DNA of 64,000 bases from Irpex lacteus (taxonomy: Eukaryota; Basidiomycota; Agaricomycetes; Polyporales; Irpicaceae): positions 1,426,001 to 1,490,000 of the forward strand of contig MQVO02000001.1 in assembly GCA_001986395.2 (NCBI GenBank), in the 5' to 3' direction. The notes under the pieces were generated by a model, which worked only from the letters and a program-made list of their open reading frames with translations, had not been told where the DNA came from and ran no database searches. Position 1 is the stretch's first letter. Each line of letters begins with the position of its first letter. The position numbers and the translations under genes were made by a program. This document shows, one piece after another, positions 1 to 10,919 of this stretch.

Positions 1-1684
1 TACCCCTGACTCTCCACGAACGCATCCAGCGCACACACCCCATTCCACATTCCCTCCTTCTTTCCACCACAGAACTCGAGTGGCTGTAGCGCATCATTGA
101 CCAAAATCCTCACGTATGTTCCCGGCGTCTCATAGAGCTGTTCCTCTCCCTCAGTCATACCCGTCTTACAAACTAACTTCTCCACGACCATCCGCCCACT
201 AAACGGCACCATCCTACTCGCAACCCACTCCCTCTCTCCCTCCTTCTCCTTCGGCATCTTCTTCAAACTCAGCGGCTTACTGACGTTGAATATCCCTAGC
301 GCAGCGAACACCGCCACCTGAGAGTTCTCATGCGTAAAGTCGACGTAAACCGTTCGGTCAAGGGGAAAGGGCAGAGAGTGGTTATGTTGTGTTTTGTCGC
401 GGGAGACATAGTGTGATGAGCCTGTAAGTCGAGCGAGGAGCTCGTTCACGTAGCCGACGCCTTGGATCGGGCCGAGTGGGTTTCCGTAGCTATGAACAAG
501 GCACGATATGAGGATCACCCAATGCTTTAAGACGTGTACCCAGAACAAGAAGTCATGCTCACCCAGTCTTGTAATACTTCTCCACATCCCCAAAGTATTC
601 AAACTCTCTAAACTCCTTCTCGCTAAACAAACCGCAGAACGGACTCTTCTTCTCCAAGCCGAGGCTCTCGAACGGGCATAACGCCATCAAGTTATGCACA
701 TCTTGCTTTGTGATGTTCACCTTCGGCGCGGCCTTCCTTAGATGAGCTACGATAGGCGGTGCGAACACGGAGAGCCAGGTGTTCTTCTCTTCTTCGGCCT
801 GAGAGGCGTTCGGGCAGTCGTTGTAGAGGGTGTTGTTGACGGATTCGGAGAGAATTTGGTCTACGGCTGGGTGGATGTGGTGGTTTGAGGCTACGGAAAA
901 CCCTGGGTTTGGAGAGGAGGAGAAATTAATTAGTATATCAGAGGGAGGACATCCAAGTGAACTTTGCGCTACATACCGACTGTCCAGTTTCCTGCAGAGT
1001 CGACGACTCTTCCCTTTCCAGACGCGCGAACAAAAGGGAGAGCGTGAGAGGAAACGAGATGGCTGTACCTGCGGAACGCCTCTACGCCGGACTCGAAGGA
1101 CCTGAAGTCAAATTAAGGGTTGCCCAGTCTCGAGTGGATTCGGAGACTAGAGAACTCACTGCTGAGCACCCAGAGGTGTGAGAGCTTCCTCTTTCAGTTT
1201 TTACTCATAGTTATTCAGGAACTTGAGCTTCGAACTGCGCAGTTTCTCCGCAGACATGAGACGGTCAACAGACTCATCGTAGTCGTCATCTTCGTTAGGG
1301 TACCGGATACCATGGCGTTGAAGCTGCAATTTCACGCTTGATTGAAGGTGGGTGCGTATAGAAACAAATAAGGCTGCGCACAATATTAACTTGAGTGATC
1401 TCACAGCCCTTTGGCGGTGGCGAATACTTCCCCGCGCGGTGGTACGGTGAGTACTGGCCCCACTGATGCTGAATCTTGTCTGGAATACCAATGGGCAGAG
1501 AGTGCTTGCTTTCCGTGATCCTTTTCAACAAAGCAAGACCATTATGCGCTATCACCTCGCGGTGAACAAGCGACCAGAACACCACCACGATGAGCACGCT
1601 AAGGAGCGGTAGCCTGGATCGCCTTGTGCGCGCTGGTGGGTCGGTCGCTGTGAGTGGCAGAAGAGACTGTTTCTCTGAGGCCAT
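1..1684 (-). CDS. histidine acid phosphatase (phytase family), partial, with an in-frame stop
   Basis: Family role: hydrolysis of phosphomonoesters, including phytate, by a histidine nucleophile. Exons read as 1684-1382, 1323-1160, 1101-977, 902-563 and 489 to the left edge; all phases agree. The protein starts with a short basic stretch and one hydrophobic segment (about residues 24-40), which suggests a type II membrane anchor and not free secretion. The nucleophile motif RHGIRYP follows the first intron; PFVRASG, NWTVGF, ALCPFES and GNPLGPIQG match the family. The conserved HD proton-donor site reads DFTHEN, i.e. His-Glu. The last readable residues (LDAFVESQG) lie close to the usual C-terminus, so only about 20 residues are missing. 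A TAA codon at 1201-1203 (about residue 142) sits inside otherwise perfectly conserved coding sequence, and no plausible intron removes it. It is either a pseudogene or a sequence error. The family call is firm; activity is doubtful. Confidence 0.85.
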
Positions 1685-2116
1685 ACTGGCGAGTTGGGGG
1701 TGTTATGGGTAGTAAAGCAGCATCATGGATTGGAGGAGCGAAGCTAAATAGGTGGCTTCTCCCATGAAGCCACTGGCACTAGCCTTACTGATGATGTCAC
1801 GTCAGTATATAGCATTTTGTTTCGGAGGCATTATTTGCGCACTTACTTATTGTCATCATCGTACTAATCCAAAATGCGGCGTTCACGTTCACTTGCTTGA
1901 CAATGTCAACAATGGTCATGATGGTCGACAGTGAGTGAAAGACAGCCACAAAGGCCAGCTTGAAGTAGAGGCGCTTATACAGCGAGGGACCAATCAGAGG
2001 CCGTCGACGCGATCTAAAAGGTTGGCCTTTGAACAAATAGCTCTCTTTGATCTCGACCGCGACTACTTAGGCTACAGCTTTCTAATTCTCTCTCTCTCTT
2101 TTCAAAGACCACTATC
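1685..2116. other. intergenic, divergent 5' regions
   Basis: This lies between the starts of the phosphatase (minus) and the F-box gene (plus) and presumably holds both promoters. Just before the plus-strand ATG there is a pyrimidine-rich run (about 2086-2101, TCTC repeats), typical of fungal core promoters. I see no convincing gene in it. Confidence 0.4.
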
Positions 2117-3820
2117 ATGCCTGCGCTGTTGCTGCCACAAAGGAGGCACCCAGTTGGGGGGTCATGGGTAGTACAGCGACGACCAGTTCAAGAACCGCGG
2201 CAGCCAGTGCGGTGTCACACGACCTCCCTCGACGACCTCCCAAACGAACTGCTCATGGATATAGCAACCTATCTCCCTCTGAGTGCCCTTGTCTGCGTTC
2301 GAAGTTTGAATCGTCGCTGGCGCGGAGTCGTCTCCGCAAGTACTGCAGCTGGACTGCCAGACACGACCAGCAAACTCCTCGACGTTTGGCTCGCTTGGAC
2401 TGCCCTCTCAGTGGACTCTAGTCTAGGCGATACCGGTTCCAATCCTCTCAAGAGTGGCGCTTTTGCCCCTGGTAGCCTCTGCACTACCTTCCCTGAAGCT
2501 CTGAAAGTCACCGACTGCGCTAGATACGTCTCTCTCGTTGGTCGTTACGCCACCGCCTATCAAACTGTCTCAAACGAAGAACCAGGCCTCTCCGACGAGT
2601 TTCTTGAATGGCTTTACGAGTGGCCTGAACGCGCTACCCTCCCCATAGTGTCACCAACCAACCTAAGCCCCTTGAACGCCACTCATGTTCAACCTACCCC
2701 CGTCACGGGTCTTCTCTCGCCGTCTTCAGTGATCAACGCTCTGACACGATCCGCCTCTTACGTCGTCCATCCTCGAATCAACTTTGGCAGCTACTCGGCC
2801 CAACCGTCCTACTACTACCAAGACCATGTCATCTTCCTCATGGCGCTCGAAGACGGCGATATCCTTCTTCCCCGCGTCGCACTTACCCAAGTGAACGTAC
2901 CTGTGTCTACCGGGCCCAGCACTGGCTCGATCGCTAGTGTTAAAGCACGACGGAGAGACATCATCAAGTGTTCATCGCTCACCGGTGGTACTGGGTCGTT
3001 CGTCGAGGGTGACTGGGCGCGATTCCTCCCAATCTCGACCGTCCGACGTATGACTGAAACTACTCCTTACGACGCTTATATTACCGAAGATGAAGACGAG
3101 TTAGACGGTGAACCGAAGACTGCTGTGCCGCTTTACGTCCTTTCTGGTAATGGATTGGGCCATGCACTGGCGGGCAGCGTCTGCATGCTTATGGACGGCG
3201 CCGAATTGAAGATCCTCGCGAACAGCTGGTCAGAGTATCTGATGTACCTGGTGCAGACAAAGAAAGAGACGATGCAGATGCAGGAGAAACGACGTCTGGC
3301 CGCAGTAAGGTCGAAGAAGCAGGTGCAGGAGGCGGAGACCGCGGCGAAGAAGGCTTTGTTGAAGAAAGGTACCGGCCACACGGTCAGGTTTGCTCCCATT
3401 GGTGGCAGCGGTAACGCCGTCCAAGCTCAGACGCAACCTCAGCGACACCAACCCCAGGTTCCTCAAACTCAACACCACCAGCCTCAGGTTCCTCAACCTC
3501 AGCCACACCAGCCCCAGGTTCAAGCCACAGTTGCCAGTTCCGGCCAAGTCGCACCGGCCGTTCCTACGGTTGTCCGTTGGTCCAGTCAGGCCGCTCGAAC
3601 TGTTGACAACGCGGCCAACCATGACCCTACCTTACGAGCACCAGCCGCAAACATGATTGCTGCTATCAACAAGTACGAAGAAACTACGAGATGGGCCTAC
3701 CGCGTATACACCTATACCCTCGTGCTTACAACAGGGACGTTCTGCTTTGCTCTCGTCGCACTTTGGATGGCCATTCCTCCCCATGGTGTGATCAGAGACG
3801 CTAGGGCTTTCGCGCGTTGA
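2117..3820 (+). CDS. F-box protein with C-terminal transmembrane segment
   Basis: A single open reading frame of 567 aa without an obvious intron. An F-box is readable near residues 40-75 (LDDLPNELLMDIATYLPLS then VRSLNRRWRG), which in this family binds Skp1 in SCF ubiquitin ligases. The middle is unlike any domain I recognise. A basic, coiled-coil-like stretch (about 375-425) is followed by a Gln/His/Pro repeat tract (PQVPQ-type units, about 435-475). One hydrophobic segment of about 20 residues lies near 530-550, followed by a short tail, so the protein may be tail-anchored. The start is uncertain: the ATG at 2117 keeps the frame open, but an ATG at 2164 in another frame encodes a Ser/Thr/Ala-rich leader that looks more natural and would need a one-base shift near 2218. 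The substrate is unknown. Confidence 0.75.
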   Translation: MPALLLPQRRHPVGGSWVVQRRPVQEPRQPVRCHTTSLDDLPNELLMDIATYLPLSALVCVRSLNRRWRGVVSASTAAGLPDTTSKLLDVWLAWTALSVDSSLGDTGSNPLKSGAFAPGSLCTTFPEALKVTDCARYVSLVGRYATAYQTVSNEEPGLSDEFLEWLYEWPERATLPIVSPTNLSPLNATHVQPTPVTGLLSPSSVINALTRSASYVVHPRINFGSYSAQPSYYYQDHVIFLMALEDGDILLPRVALTQVNVPVSTGPSTGSIASVKARRRDIIKCSSLTGGTGSFVEGDWARFLPISTVRRMTETTPYDAYITEDEDELDGEPKTAVPLYVLSGNGLGHALAGSVCMLMDGAELKILANSWSEYLMYLVQTKKETMQMQEKRRLAAVRSKKQVQEAETAAKKALLKKGTGHTVRFAPIGGSGNAVQAQTQPQRHQPQVPQTQHHQPQVPQPQPHQPQVQATVASSGQVAPAVPTVVRWSSQAARTVDNAANHDPTLRAPAANMIAAINKYEETTRWAYRVYTYTLVLTTGTFCFALVALWMAIPPHGVIRDARAFAR

Positions 3821-4076
3821 GAGTTCAGATGGTTGGATGTTACTTATTGGCGTGTGTTTATTAGAGTGGTTTCCTTGTTGACGATGCATTGTACGAACAA
3901 TAGCGATACCCGATACCTGATAATACGCGATACCCAATGTTTACTTTATTTGTAGCGTACCTTCATATTTGTATACTCCGCTGGTTGGAACACATTGTAC
4001 TATCATACATACTAATTTCATTTCATTACTTTCACCGTGTATTACCACGAGCTCGTATCCCCTCCTTCATTTAGAA

Positions 4077-6376
4077 CTAGATGGTTTCCGCATCTGCGTC
4101 ATCATCACCGTCGTCCTCTGAGTCTGAATCGACTCCAGTCCACTTTCGGCTCTCGAACACATCCAGGTCGTGTTCATGTCTCAAAATCCTAAATGCAACA
4201 TGTTAATTCAGTCAAAGCTCGAATAGGATGAGAACTAAACGTTGACCACGCACTCATCGAACATCAAGATAATCCCTTGATCCTCTCCGAGCCCTCCTCC
4301 ACCACCCACCTCACCACTCTCATCCCTCTCACCCACCAACATCTCTAACACCCTCCTCCTCGCCGCCGGATCATCTATCTCGCTTGGTAACTGTCGTACC
4401 TCCGTGTCCGTCCTCTCAAGGTCTGAGGCACAAGGTGAGTCCGCGAACGGACTGTGTAGCGTGATGTGGCGTTCTACGCCGGCGGTGAAGACGTATGGCC
4501 ATGAGGGATGGAAGATGGCTGAGTTTACGATTGATTTGTGGCCTCCGAGGCGGCAGAGGGGGCGGGAAAGTGAGAGGGGGATGGTGCGGGGAGATGAGAG
4601 GGTTGGCGTGAATGCTGAGAGTGGAGTGATATGATTAGCACGTTAACGATGACTGGGAAGAGGAGAAAGGGGAATGAAAGTACGCTGCAAGAGAGTTCCT
4701 GACATACCTACAGTATCCCGAGGATATTCATAGAACTCGGCGTCCGTAAGAGTCTCTCGGAGTACTTTCATTTCTGGAATACTTGGGATCTTCCAGACAT
4801 ATCCGCAAAAATCATCTGAGCCGGCGGCGTAGTACTCGTCAACGTCCAGCCCGGGACCACCAAACGAGCCATGCTATAAAGTATGGGGTTAGTTGGATTG
4901 TTACCGGTATCCTGAGCCACTGACCTTCATCGTACAAGCATTGCTATACGTCCGCGAAGCGGGAGGGATGGGGCTGCCGTTCGGTTGATAGTCTGCCGAA
5001 CATGTAGCTAGAGGATACTCGTCGTCTATACTATATATCGTCGGCAGATATCCCAGAAGTGTAACGGCAATTTTGGACCCTGGTATCAAGCAATTACTTA
5101 AACAACGTCGGACAGCTGCCAACAAAGTGACAAAGCAAATCGTGTTTTACGCACCAGTTTTATCGAATGTCACGCTGGAGGCCTCAGGTCGAGCCAAGTG
5201 AGGAAGGACGGGTTTCGCCAGAGTCGTGACAAACTGACATGTACTATAAGCACTCGCTTCGTGCTGCTCCGGGAAGGTCGGATTACTCACAGTCTTCACG
5301 ATACCATTGTTTGACCGTCCGCTCAGGGGGCCAAAGGCCATGCGTACGTCGCGCAGGCATACCTGGCCGCTGTCAGCCGAAGTGACGAAGAGATCGGGGG
5401 CCTCGGGGTGAAACTGAACGCCTGTGAACTCCGTGGGCCCTTGTAGTGTGCGTTGTGCTCTGCTGATGCTAGCGCTATTGCGATCCCGGGAATCGTGGGT
5501 TATGATGCAGCCATCTTCGCTTGTTATGTGATAGTAATAAGCACACGGACGACGCTGGGGTAAGTAGAGTGAAAGCTTACCTAGCGCTGAGGAAGACATC
5601 GTCTGAGAAAGGATGGCATGAAATTGCTCGTATGCTGCCCTGTGAAAAGATACGTGAATCGCCAGAGCATGTTGGTGTGCATAAGACGTACCGAATGTTC
5701 CAGATTTATATGAGAAGGTAACATAGCACGCTGAGGAGTAGTAGAGCTGGGTGAGCAGCTCAGGTCATATTTCAGAATGGTGTCGTCGGTATCCCCCCTG
5801 TGAACGTGTCGGTATCGATGAAACTAATCATAGTCATGCATGTACTCACGAGAACAAGTAGCGACCTGTGGCTGAGAAAGTCAGAGCAAAGACGTTTGAC
5901 TACAATACACCGACCAAGATGAATGATCGACTCTTCGTGGGGTGTATACATATGCACACACATACCCTGTGACCGCGAAACGAATGAGACGGCGCAACGA
6001 GGTTGGTTTGATGAAAGTCCCATAGGTGAACATATGGATCTGTGAAAACAGGACAATTGTGAGCTTTATATTCGGAGTTGTTATAATGGCTCCTTGAACA
6101 ACTATATTACCGTCACCAGCACTTGCGAGCCACCTGCCGTCGGGCGAGATCGCTAACATATTCACGCATGATGTGTGTGACGAGAGAGATCTGATGATAG
6201 AAGCATGAGAAAGTTTGGCATATCATAGATATATTTAAGCCATACCTGGAGTATGGTAGCTGAGTTTGCATCAGGCCTTCGACGACACTGAGTCGGGAAT
6301 GCCGGGAACCAGGAAATCTCTCATTGTGGAAGAGTGATGTTGATAGACCCAGCAATGGCTTTGGTGTATAGCCCAT
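4077..6376 (-). CDS. WD40-repeat protein, DCAF5-like (DDB1-CUL4 associated factor)
   Basis: Likely substrate receptor of a CUL4-DDB1 ubiquitin ligase, by family. At least ten exons can be threaded; the first ones are 6376-6246, 6190-6111, 6039-5966 and 5899-5850. WD units are visible: CVNMLAISPDGRWLASAGD then YVHLWDF; SNVFALTFSATGRYLFSG then ILKYDL; IRAISCHPFSDDVFLSA then GCIITHDSR; FTGVQFHPEAPDLFVTSA then VCLRDVR; GSDDFCGYVWKIP; and LGGHKSIVNSAIFHP. The SNVF, YVWKIP and GHKSIVN elements match human DCAF5. The C-terminus is short and acidic (Asp/Glu tail just before the stop at 4077-4079). The ATG at 6374-6376 was chosen because no upstream ATG joins the frame. An extra 5' exon cannot be excluded. 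Confidence 0.75.
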
Positions 6377-6642
6377 ATCAGAGGGAGCATGTCTCTCCTG
6401 CGTAGCTGAGTCTCTTCTACTTCTCCGACCTGTAACTCTGGTGGTACTCTTGCAACTTGGACAGAACTTGAAGACGATGCGTGCCGAGGAGATCTAGATG
6501 ACAAGCCATGTGGTTACGTAATAGACGCTGACTTTGTGGCGTGAGAACAAATACAAAAGCGTCCCCTAAGAACGTCAACGCTATTCTTACACTCCATTTA
6601 TTACTACTTAGAACAAAACCCCAAAGCATGATCTCTCGCAGT

Positions 6643-8129
6643 CTAATCTTTCTCATCTATCAACACCGATGAGTCCCCATCCCAAGAAGCAGCTTTATAA
6701 TAATCCCTGGATGTCAATGGGACAAATGTTGAGCGTGAGAAGTAAATATCTCGAGGATGAAACTTGAAATCGCTGCTCACGGAGGAAGATCCAGCTCTGG
6801 AGGGGGTCCATCCCAGGCTTGTTCTTCGGGGGGATGAATACTTGACACGATATGTATGGGGAATTCCTCTTTCAAAGAGTTACCAATGCCGGGGAAGTCG
6901 ACTCTCAATTTGACTCTGTACTACATGCATGTCATTCTTAAAGTGAGTGCTGGAAGCGTGTTCGTTGATAGAAATGATATGCTTACTCGTAGGTTCAGGG
7001 TCTCAGAATCGAAGCTTGGTGCGCAATTAAGGCGAAGCATAGAGCGGAAGACGACCTCCTGTTTCCATCTTCCTCTACCAGCTTTCTTCTCGCCTTCTGG
7101 AATCCAAACCTTATCTAGAGTCTGAACCTCAACCTGGCCTCGGTTCTGTTGCGACGCTGACTTCTGCGGTCCGAGGCCACCCAGATGGGAGACGAAATTG
7201 TCGTTGCGATTGGCTGTCCAGGATTTAGTCTTCATGAAGACGTCGCTCTCCAACCAGAAGCTCACGTCTTCGGGCTTCGTGGGTGGAACAGGAAACAGCG
7301 AATCATCTGTGATCCCCTCGTCCCGGGCCATGGGTTTGGTGTGAGTCGTGATGGTGATGGTATATGGGATGGATGTGAAGATAGGTATAACCTCGATATC
7401 TGGCAGATCCAACTATAATAAAACGTATGAGTTGCTGGCGGTGTATATACGGAGAGAAGGACCATACAGTCACTTTTACGTGTGAGTGGTCTCCCCAGAT
7501 TCCTCTGCGTACATCCTTCTCCTGAGCTGTAGCCCGCCAGGGACCCCTCCAGCCTTGCTGGAAGGTTTCTCGTAGTTTGGCACCAGAGGCGAGCGCGGGA
7601 AGCACAGGAAAGGCCACCAGGTGACGTTCGTTGAGCTTCAGTTTGCCAGCGCGCCGGCCAACAACCTGCACGAAGTACCGGACATTGCAGACATACGTGT
7701 TAAGCCCACCATATTCACAAGACGGCAGAAGTGTGGATGGCAGCTTGAAGCTAAAAGGGCGGATAAGGATATCGGAACCAGGCGACGGATATGAGCTGGT
7801 GCCAACTCCTTGCTCCCACAGAGAGATGTTCTCATGGATCAAAGGGACTTGTAAACGCTGCTCTTGTTCCATCTGGTCGACACGACGAGTGGATATACGT
7901 CTAAAGAATACGTTACGAGTATGGTGTATTCGTGAGCACGGTAAACATATTGCTACAGTCTAATTGAGTGAACATACGTGTAGACATATCCACGAAGTTT
8001 TACGTGGACTTCGTTGATCTTGTCTCGGATGAGGCCGGGAAAATTGAGGTGCACTTCGCCTTGAACGGTTTCGCCTGCCACCCTCAGTGTAGGTTCGAAG
8101 ACAAGTTTGATGGTTTCTGTACTAGACAT
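6643..8129 (-). CDS. arrestin-like (ART family) protein, copy A
   Basis: Exons 8129-7978, 7900-7468, 7412-6987, 6920-6781 and 6706-6643 close to 404 aa. Arrestin N-domain: VAGETVQGEVHLNFPG and VHVKLRGYVYT in exon 1, LPSTLLPSCEYGG and VRYFVQVVGRR in exon 2. Arrestin C-domain: VIPIFTSIPYTITI, RGRWKQEVVFRS and VKLRVDFPGIG. The tail reads GPPPELDLPP and continues across the last intron into DYY, giving a PPDY motif. By family, such motifs bind WW domains of Rsp5/NEDD4-type ligases, so the protein is a likely adaptor for ubiquitylation and endocytosis of membrane transporters. It is the downstream end of a same-strand tandem array with matching exon boundaries. A weak palindrome (GTTGAT-A-ATCAAC) lies upstream at 8452-8464. 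Confidence 0.85.
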
Positions 8130-8670
8130 GATCAGGTATTGATCCCAGAGCTGTTACTCGCCGAGTGTTTTGGCGCAAAAGATACGACCGTGGCTGTACT
8201 AGCAAGCCTTAGCGCATCGTACTCTCACATTTAAATGTTTCTCTGACATGCATGGACAGGTCGGCCGTTCTCTACGCTGTCAGTTAGAAGAGGATGCAAG
8301 GCCGAGCCGTCGACTGCGCCCGCAGATCATCAATAACTGTATGTTCAAAGCGCAGCCACAAACTTGGTCGTAGTACAAAGTCCGGGGGAGTGCAAACTTG
8401 CACACCGTCTGTGCATCGTCAGAATTTACGCAATCACTGAGCACTCTGGGGGTTGATAATCAACGCTCGAGTTTGTTCAGTATGCCTGGTGAGCCATGGG
8501 CCCTTGCTGCGCAAAAGCCCGCGTTTTGAGCGCCGCAGTCAGCGGTCCCGGTCATTTGTTGCACGCTACATTCAATCCGCAGTCAAGAGCACTCACTAGT
8601 TCGGATCAACGGAGGGTCGTTACAATACATCGCAGCAGACAGCGCTAGTTCATACGTGAAAACGTCAGAA
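8130..8670. other. spacer between arrestin copies A and B
   Basis: 5' region of copy A and 3' region of copy B. The only structured element I see is the 13-bp inverted repeat at 8452-8464 (6-bp arms around one A). No gene. Confidence 0.35.
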
Positions 8671-10084
8671 TCAGTCTTTCTCGTCCTTTGTGTCTTCTTC
8701 CCAGCCGCCTTGGAAGTAATCGCTATGTTCTTGTGTAAGCCAGAAGGCAGAAGGCGTGATATAATCACGACCACTTACGGTGGAAGGGTAAACTCTGGTG
8801 GCGGACCATCCCAAGATCGCTCTCCTGGTGGATACATACTTGACACGAGATCCACAGGGTCCTCTATCTTTAACGAGTTTCCGATTCCCGGGAAGTCCAC
8901 CTTCAACTTCAACTTGTACTAAATATCGTCTATAATGAGCTGTAATACTTTCGGTTCAAAGGAATAGCAAACTTACTGATACTATCATGGTTTCTGAGCT
9001 GAATGTTGGCGCACAGCTCAATTGAAACGATGACCAGAACACAACCTCTTGCTTCCACCTTCCTTTTTCAGACTTCTCACCGTCGGGTATCCACACCTTT
9101 TTGGGGGCATCGACGCTAACCAATGCTACTGCGGAAGGATCTCCTGAGTTCAGCCCACCAAGCTGCGTGACCCAATTATCGTGACGGGTAGTATGCCAGG
9201 ATCTCGCCTTTATCCAGACATCGCTTTCTAATCGGAAGTCTACTTCTTGTGGCGTCAGGGGAGGTGCAGGGAAGATAACTTCATCCTCTGTCTTTTCGTC
9301 ACGCTTCATGGTCTTCGAATGTGTGACGATTGTGAGCGTAAAAGGTATGGGTGCGAAAACAGGTATAGCCTTGATGTCCGGCCTAACAAGCTTTGCAACC
9401 ACGCTTTTAGTTTAAGTCAAGTGCTATAAACACAGCTGGCATACGACTAACCGACACATGTACGCGGGAGTATTCGCCCCAGATGCCTCGCCGGATGACC
9501 TTGTCTTCGACAATCGTTCGCCACGGACCTTGCCACCCGCCCTGGAGCACTTCTCTGAGTTGGGCCCCTTGATTAGACGGTGGGAGAACAGGGAAGGCTG
9601 TGACGAGACGCTCGTTGAAACGCCATATCCCAGGCCGTTTACCGACCACTTCGATGAAGTAGCGAACACGAGCTACTTTCGATCCAGAGCCGCCGTAGTC
9701 GCAAGATGGTAGAAGCACGGATGGAAGAGTGAAATTGAAGGGAATTCTTAGAATATCTGTATCCGGAGGAGGATACATGCCATTACCCATTGACCACAGC
9801 GACCTGTTCTCCATGGCCATGTATACTCGCTGCCTATAAGTCGTACTGCTTTGACCAGTCTGACGCGTGATTTTTCTATGGCAGCCTTGTGAGTAGAAGA
9901 ACGCATCTGAAGCAACAGATACTCACGTTAGAACAAAACCACGAAGTTTCACATGAACTTCTTCGACCTTGTCTTTCATAAGACCAGGGAAGAATAGAAG
10001 TACCTCCCCTCTTATCACCTCACCGGCCACCTTCAGAGTTGGTTGAAAAAGCAGCTGGATAGTTTGTGTCTCCACGCTAGACAT
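8671..10084 (-). CDS. arrestin-like (ART family) protein, copy B
   Basis: Exons 10084-9927, 9875-9452, 9390-8977, 8918-8779 and 8722-8671 close to 395 aa. Structure and splice phases are the same as copy A; exon 4 is exactly 140 nt in both. Recognisable segments are VAGEVIRGEVLLFFPG, VHVKLRGFVLT, VRYFIEVVGKRPG, RRGIWGEYSRVHVS, KGRWKQEVVFWS and VDFPGIGNSLK. The C-terminus reads LPP then DYFQGG across the last intron, keeping the PPDY motif, and ends in an acidic tail. Inferred role as for copy A: adaptor between membrane cargo and a HECT ubiquitin ligase. It looks intact. Confidence 0.85.
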
Positions 10085-10468
10085 GGTTTGTGATGGGCGA
10101 CAACTGGAAGAAATAGTGTGAGCGAATGCGATCAGCAACAACGGACATCAAAGCCGTCAGATCAAGAGGACCCTCCAAGTCTTATATGTTGCTATCGGCG
10201 CTTGATCAACAGTTTGCGGCTGTGCTCATTGATCTGAGAATACAATCACGGTGGTAGTGTGATCTATGCATGACTCAGAACCCTGCTTCGCCTGTTGGGT
10301 AGAACGTGCAGTAGAGCACACTCCGATGATTATGGAGAAGAGTGCTACCATTCAAGTTACCAGAAGCACACAATCGAAGTTACCCTGAAAAAGTACGAGT
10401 TCTGTTACAATAAGTCTTGGCATCCGAACTTATTAGAACATAACTTCACTTCGTGCGGGACGTCAAAA
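10085..10468. other. spacer between arrestin copies B and C
   Basis: Promoter side of copy B. Short repeated TGATCA-type words occur (around 10202 and 10230), but nothing I can assign. No gene. Confidence 0.3.
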
Positions 10469-10919
10469 TTATTCCTGTTCGTCCTTCGTGTCTTCCTCCC
10501 AGTCTCCAGGGAAGTAATCGCTACATTTGGAGTAAGCCAGACAGAAGGAGGCGCGATAAAAGCGATGGTCACTCACGGCTGAAGGTCATACTGTGGAGGA
10601 GGACCATTCCAAGATCGCTCTCCCGGTGGAGACATGCTTGACACTATCTGCACCGGATGCTGAAACATTTCTCATGACCAGCGGCACTCGTTGCTTATAG
10701 GTGGTGCTACCATTCGTCCCCGACTGACGTATGATCTTGCTGTGACAGGTCTCTGAATGAGAATTGTGGATGAAATTATGCAGACTCACGTCTCAACAAA
10801 ACCACGAAGCTTCAAGTGAACTTCTTGGATCTTGTCCTTCATAAGGCCGGGAAAGAACCCGCAACCTTCAGATTTCGTGAGAAGGACAGGCGTATTGTCT
10901 GAATTTCGGTGTCTGACAT
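10469..10919 (-). pseudogene. arrestin-like remnant, copy C (internal deletion)
   Basis: The start (MSDTEIQTIRLSF...) and the end of an arrestin-like gene are present but the middle is gone. Exon 1 (10919 to about 10792) has lost roughly 30 bp after LKVAG, which breaks the frame just before FPGLMKDK. Exon 2 starts normally (KIIRQSGTNGSTTY) but after MRNVS jumps directly into the exon-4 tail (HPVQIVSSMSPPGERSW), in another frame. The last exon still encodes DYFPGDWEED before a TAA at 10469-10471. Over 800 bp present in copy B is missing. The 3' flank (about 10474-10560) is closely similar to the 3' end of copy B, so B and C are probably recent duplicates. Confidence 0.85.

Noticed and set aside
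1797..2036. Minus-strand open frame upstream of the phosphatase
   Set aside because: It lies in the shared promoter region, with no domain and no splice context.
6447..6504. Upstream N-terminal exon for the WD40 gene beginning near 6504
   Set aside because: The first codon there is TTG, not ATG, and the nearest ATG (6507-6509) does not splice into frame. The ATG at 6376 was kept.
6643..6920. Loss of the PY motif in arrestin copies (tails reading PPPEL or PPPEF before a stop)
   Set aside because: The apparent stops overlap GT donors. A further exon in A, B, C and E supplies DY and restores PPDY.
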